In this document: in pieces, positions 62,346 to 64,000 of the stretch
How the letters are laid out: each line of letters opens with the position of its first letter
Numbering within the stretch: position 1 is the first letter of the stretch
Assembly (NCBI RefSeq): GCF_031755915.1
Contig: NC_083389.1
Span: forward strand, 18,097,001-18,161,000
Direction of reading: 5' to 3'
Length of the DNA stretch: 64,000 nt
Origin: Ziziphus jujuba
Lineage: Eukaryota; Streptophyta; Magnoliopsida; Rosales; Rhamnaceae
Program-made: the position numbers and the translations under genes
Notes under the pieces: model-generated
The model's input: only the letters and a program-made list of their open reading frames with translations
Told to the model about the DNA's origin: nothing
Databases searched by the model: none

Positions 62346-64000
62346 TCAACTCTTCTCCCTTGAATTTTCCTTATCCATAATGAAAAAGTATGGAAAATGC
62401 CGAGCAAGCCTCCATTTGTTCTCCTAAGTATCATTCGCTTCCGATGCTCCAACCACTTGATGAGGACCTCTGTTTTTGGTCTATACTTCCCCTTCTAATC
62501 TTCTTTTGTGGCCAAGATAGCTTCAGGCCTAGGAATTGATGCTTCTTCTTGCTAAAGAATTGGCTATACCAAGGTGTCTTCAATTATAGGACCTATAGGA
62601 CCTTTATAACTTTGCAGCAAACTCATATGAAAAACATCACGTAGTTGCAATCCCTCTGGTAACTGCAATCGATGAGCTACAGCCCCACCTTTTGACGAAC
62701 ATGAAATGGGCTATAGTATCTTGGAGAAAGCTTGTGTGAGCTCTGGAAGGCTATTGTTTGCGGCCTATAAGGTTGCAGTTTTAAAAGAACATACTCCGCA
62801 ACCTTGAAATCCACCTTTTGCCACCCTTGATTTACTTGACTTTTCATTCCACATCGAGCTAAGGTTAGATTAGCATGCAATTTTTTCAACAATTCAGTTC
62901 TTGCTTCAGCAAATCAACAATGGAATGAACCTTGGTAGTTCCCAAAATATATGGCAAAATAGAAGGAGGCGGCTTTCCATATACAATTTCAAAGGGTGAT
63001 ACCTTGGTAGAAGAATGCACAGAGGTACCCATGAAAGCCATTCCTGCCATTTTTTGGGTTGATCCATGCAGATATTGTTTCAATGTCCGATTAAGAACCT
63101 CCGTCTGTCCGTTTGTTTGCGGATAATAACTTGAGCTCATCTTGAGTACGGTCCCTTGTTGTTGAAAAATGGTTCACCAAAAGATACTCATAAAAATCAG
63201 GTTCTAATCAATTTGACAACAATAGCCCATGGAATTTCACTACATGGTCCACAAAAGATCTTGCTACCATGATAGTAGTGTATGGATGATGAAGGGTAAC
63301 GAAGTGTACGTATTTGGATAAATGATCGACCACCACCGTTATCGAATTGTACCTGTGAGAGATAGGCAACCCTTTACTAAATCTATGGAGATTTTGGTCT
63401 ATACCTTCTTTGAAATGGGTAAAGGTTGTAAAAGTCCAGTAGGTTATAAGCATTCAAATTTACTTCATTGGCATGGGTCATAACTCTTGATGAATTCTTC
63501 CACCGATTTCCTCATCCCCTACCAAATGAAATTGCTTTTGAGGCGGCTTAAGGTCTGCTCATGTCCAAAATGTCCACTTGTGGATGTTGTGTACGCATTA
63601 ACTAGAAGGAGAGGAATTAAAGAAGAGGTAGGACTCAAACAAACCTCATCATGATTGAACCAAACTCCATCCCATAATTTAATCCCCTCTTTAGGATCGG
63701 TCTGTATAAGCTTAGAATTATAGGAATCCTGACACACTTTTGCTTGTAATTTTGACCACCAATCCAATTGGGATAAGGAGATTACATAAAATTAGGACTC
63801 TACCTTTCTGGACAATGCATTTGCTCTGTGATTTTCTTTGCCATGTTTATATTAGATATGATAATCATGTCTTGTTACTTTTGGTAGCCATCTAGTTTGA
63901 GCTGGTGTAAGGATTCTTTGTTCTAATAAAAAAATTGAGGCTTTTTTGATTAGTCCTCATGGTAAAAGGTTTCCCCAATAAATAAGGTCTCCAACATCAA
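62300..64000 (-). mobile_element. Ty3/gypsy chromovirus LTR retrotransposon, 3' part
   Basis: The polyprotein remnant plus a candidate polypurine tract at about 62351-62362 define the 3' part of an LTR retrotransposon, oriented right to left. Only about 1.7 kb lies inside the window. Confidence 0.75.
62440..64000 (-). pseudogene. Ty3/gypsy chromovirus polyprotein: RNase H, integrase, chromodomain (decayed, runs off window)
   Basis: Reading right to left from the window edge: an RNase H end (TNQKSLNF, RWLPKVTRHDYHI, then YKHGKENHRANALSRK), an integrase zinc-binding part (TSGHFGHEQTLSRLKSNFIW), and the integrase core. The core has VVVDHLSKYVHFVTLHHPYT and, further on, SSYYPQTNGQTEVLNRTLKQ, which carries the conserved Glu. 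A GPY/F-like region (KLSPRYYSPFHV) is followed by a chromodomain-like TEVLIKWLEH. This order is diagnostic of Ty3/gypsy chromoviruses. Frames change and stops occur between blocks, and part of the core near the second catalytic Asp is not readable. The reverse transcriptase and gag must lie beyond 64000. Confidence 0.85.

Overview
This window is nuclear DNA from a flowering plant, most probably a eudicot. The evidence is the AT-rich composition, GT-AG introns that split every host gene, (TA)n and (TC)n microsatellites, and plant-type transposons. Gene models below were built by joining exons by eye and checking reading phase at every junction.

Four loci look like host genes. (1) 2973-7334, minus strand: a kinetochore protein of the KNL2 family. 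Five exons restore a continuous SANTA domain and a protein of about 279 residues. (2) 25458-32418, minus: a complete 15-exon malectin-like LRR receptor kinase of 926 residues, like Arabidopsis At1g67720. (3) 40221-40400, minus: an unrecognised 59-residue membrane-type ORF with site-II-like promoter motifs upstream. (4) 42375-44764, minus: a complete nine-exon cytosolic ascorbate peroxidase of 250 residues, with a 5'UTR intron, a TATA box and a heat-shock-element-like motif. A fifth locus, 59646-59963 plus, encodes a signal peptide and two IDA-like peptide motifs in one frame, but is broken by a TAA.

The rest is mostly transposable elements. A PIF/Harbinger element (9204-13613, TAA duplication) carries a Myb/SANT ORF, an RNase H1 N-terminal/viroplasmin-like domain joined to a membrane segment, and captured exons of an unknown gene. 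A 5'-truncated LINE (15422-16084) and a near-full LINE (16968-23501) each have clear target-site duplications. A third LINE (about 45475-51845) is split by a CACTA element (46012-49856) with dense GCGACG-type motifs and repeated tRNA-like modules. A decayed hAT element fills 53540-57618. A Ty3/gypsy chromovirus runs off the right edge from about 62350.

The remaining intergenic DNA is AT-rich with microsatellites, small MITEs and short tandem duplications. I found no rRNA gene, intact tRNA gene, CRISPR array or prokaryotic operon. The most unusual items are the double-motif IDA-like locus, the small ORF at 40.2-40.4 kb, the contents of the Harbinger element, and the tRNA-like modules in the CACTA element.
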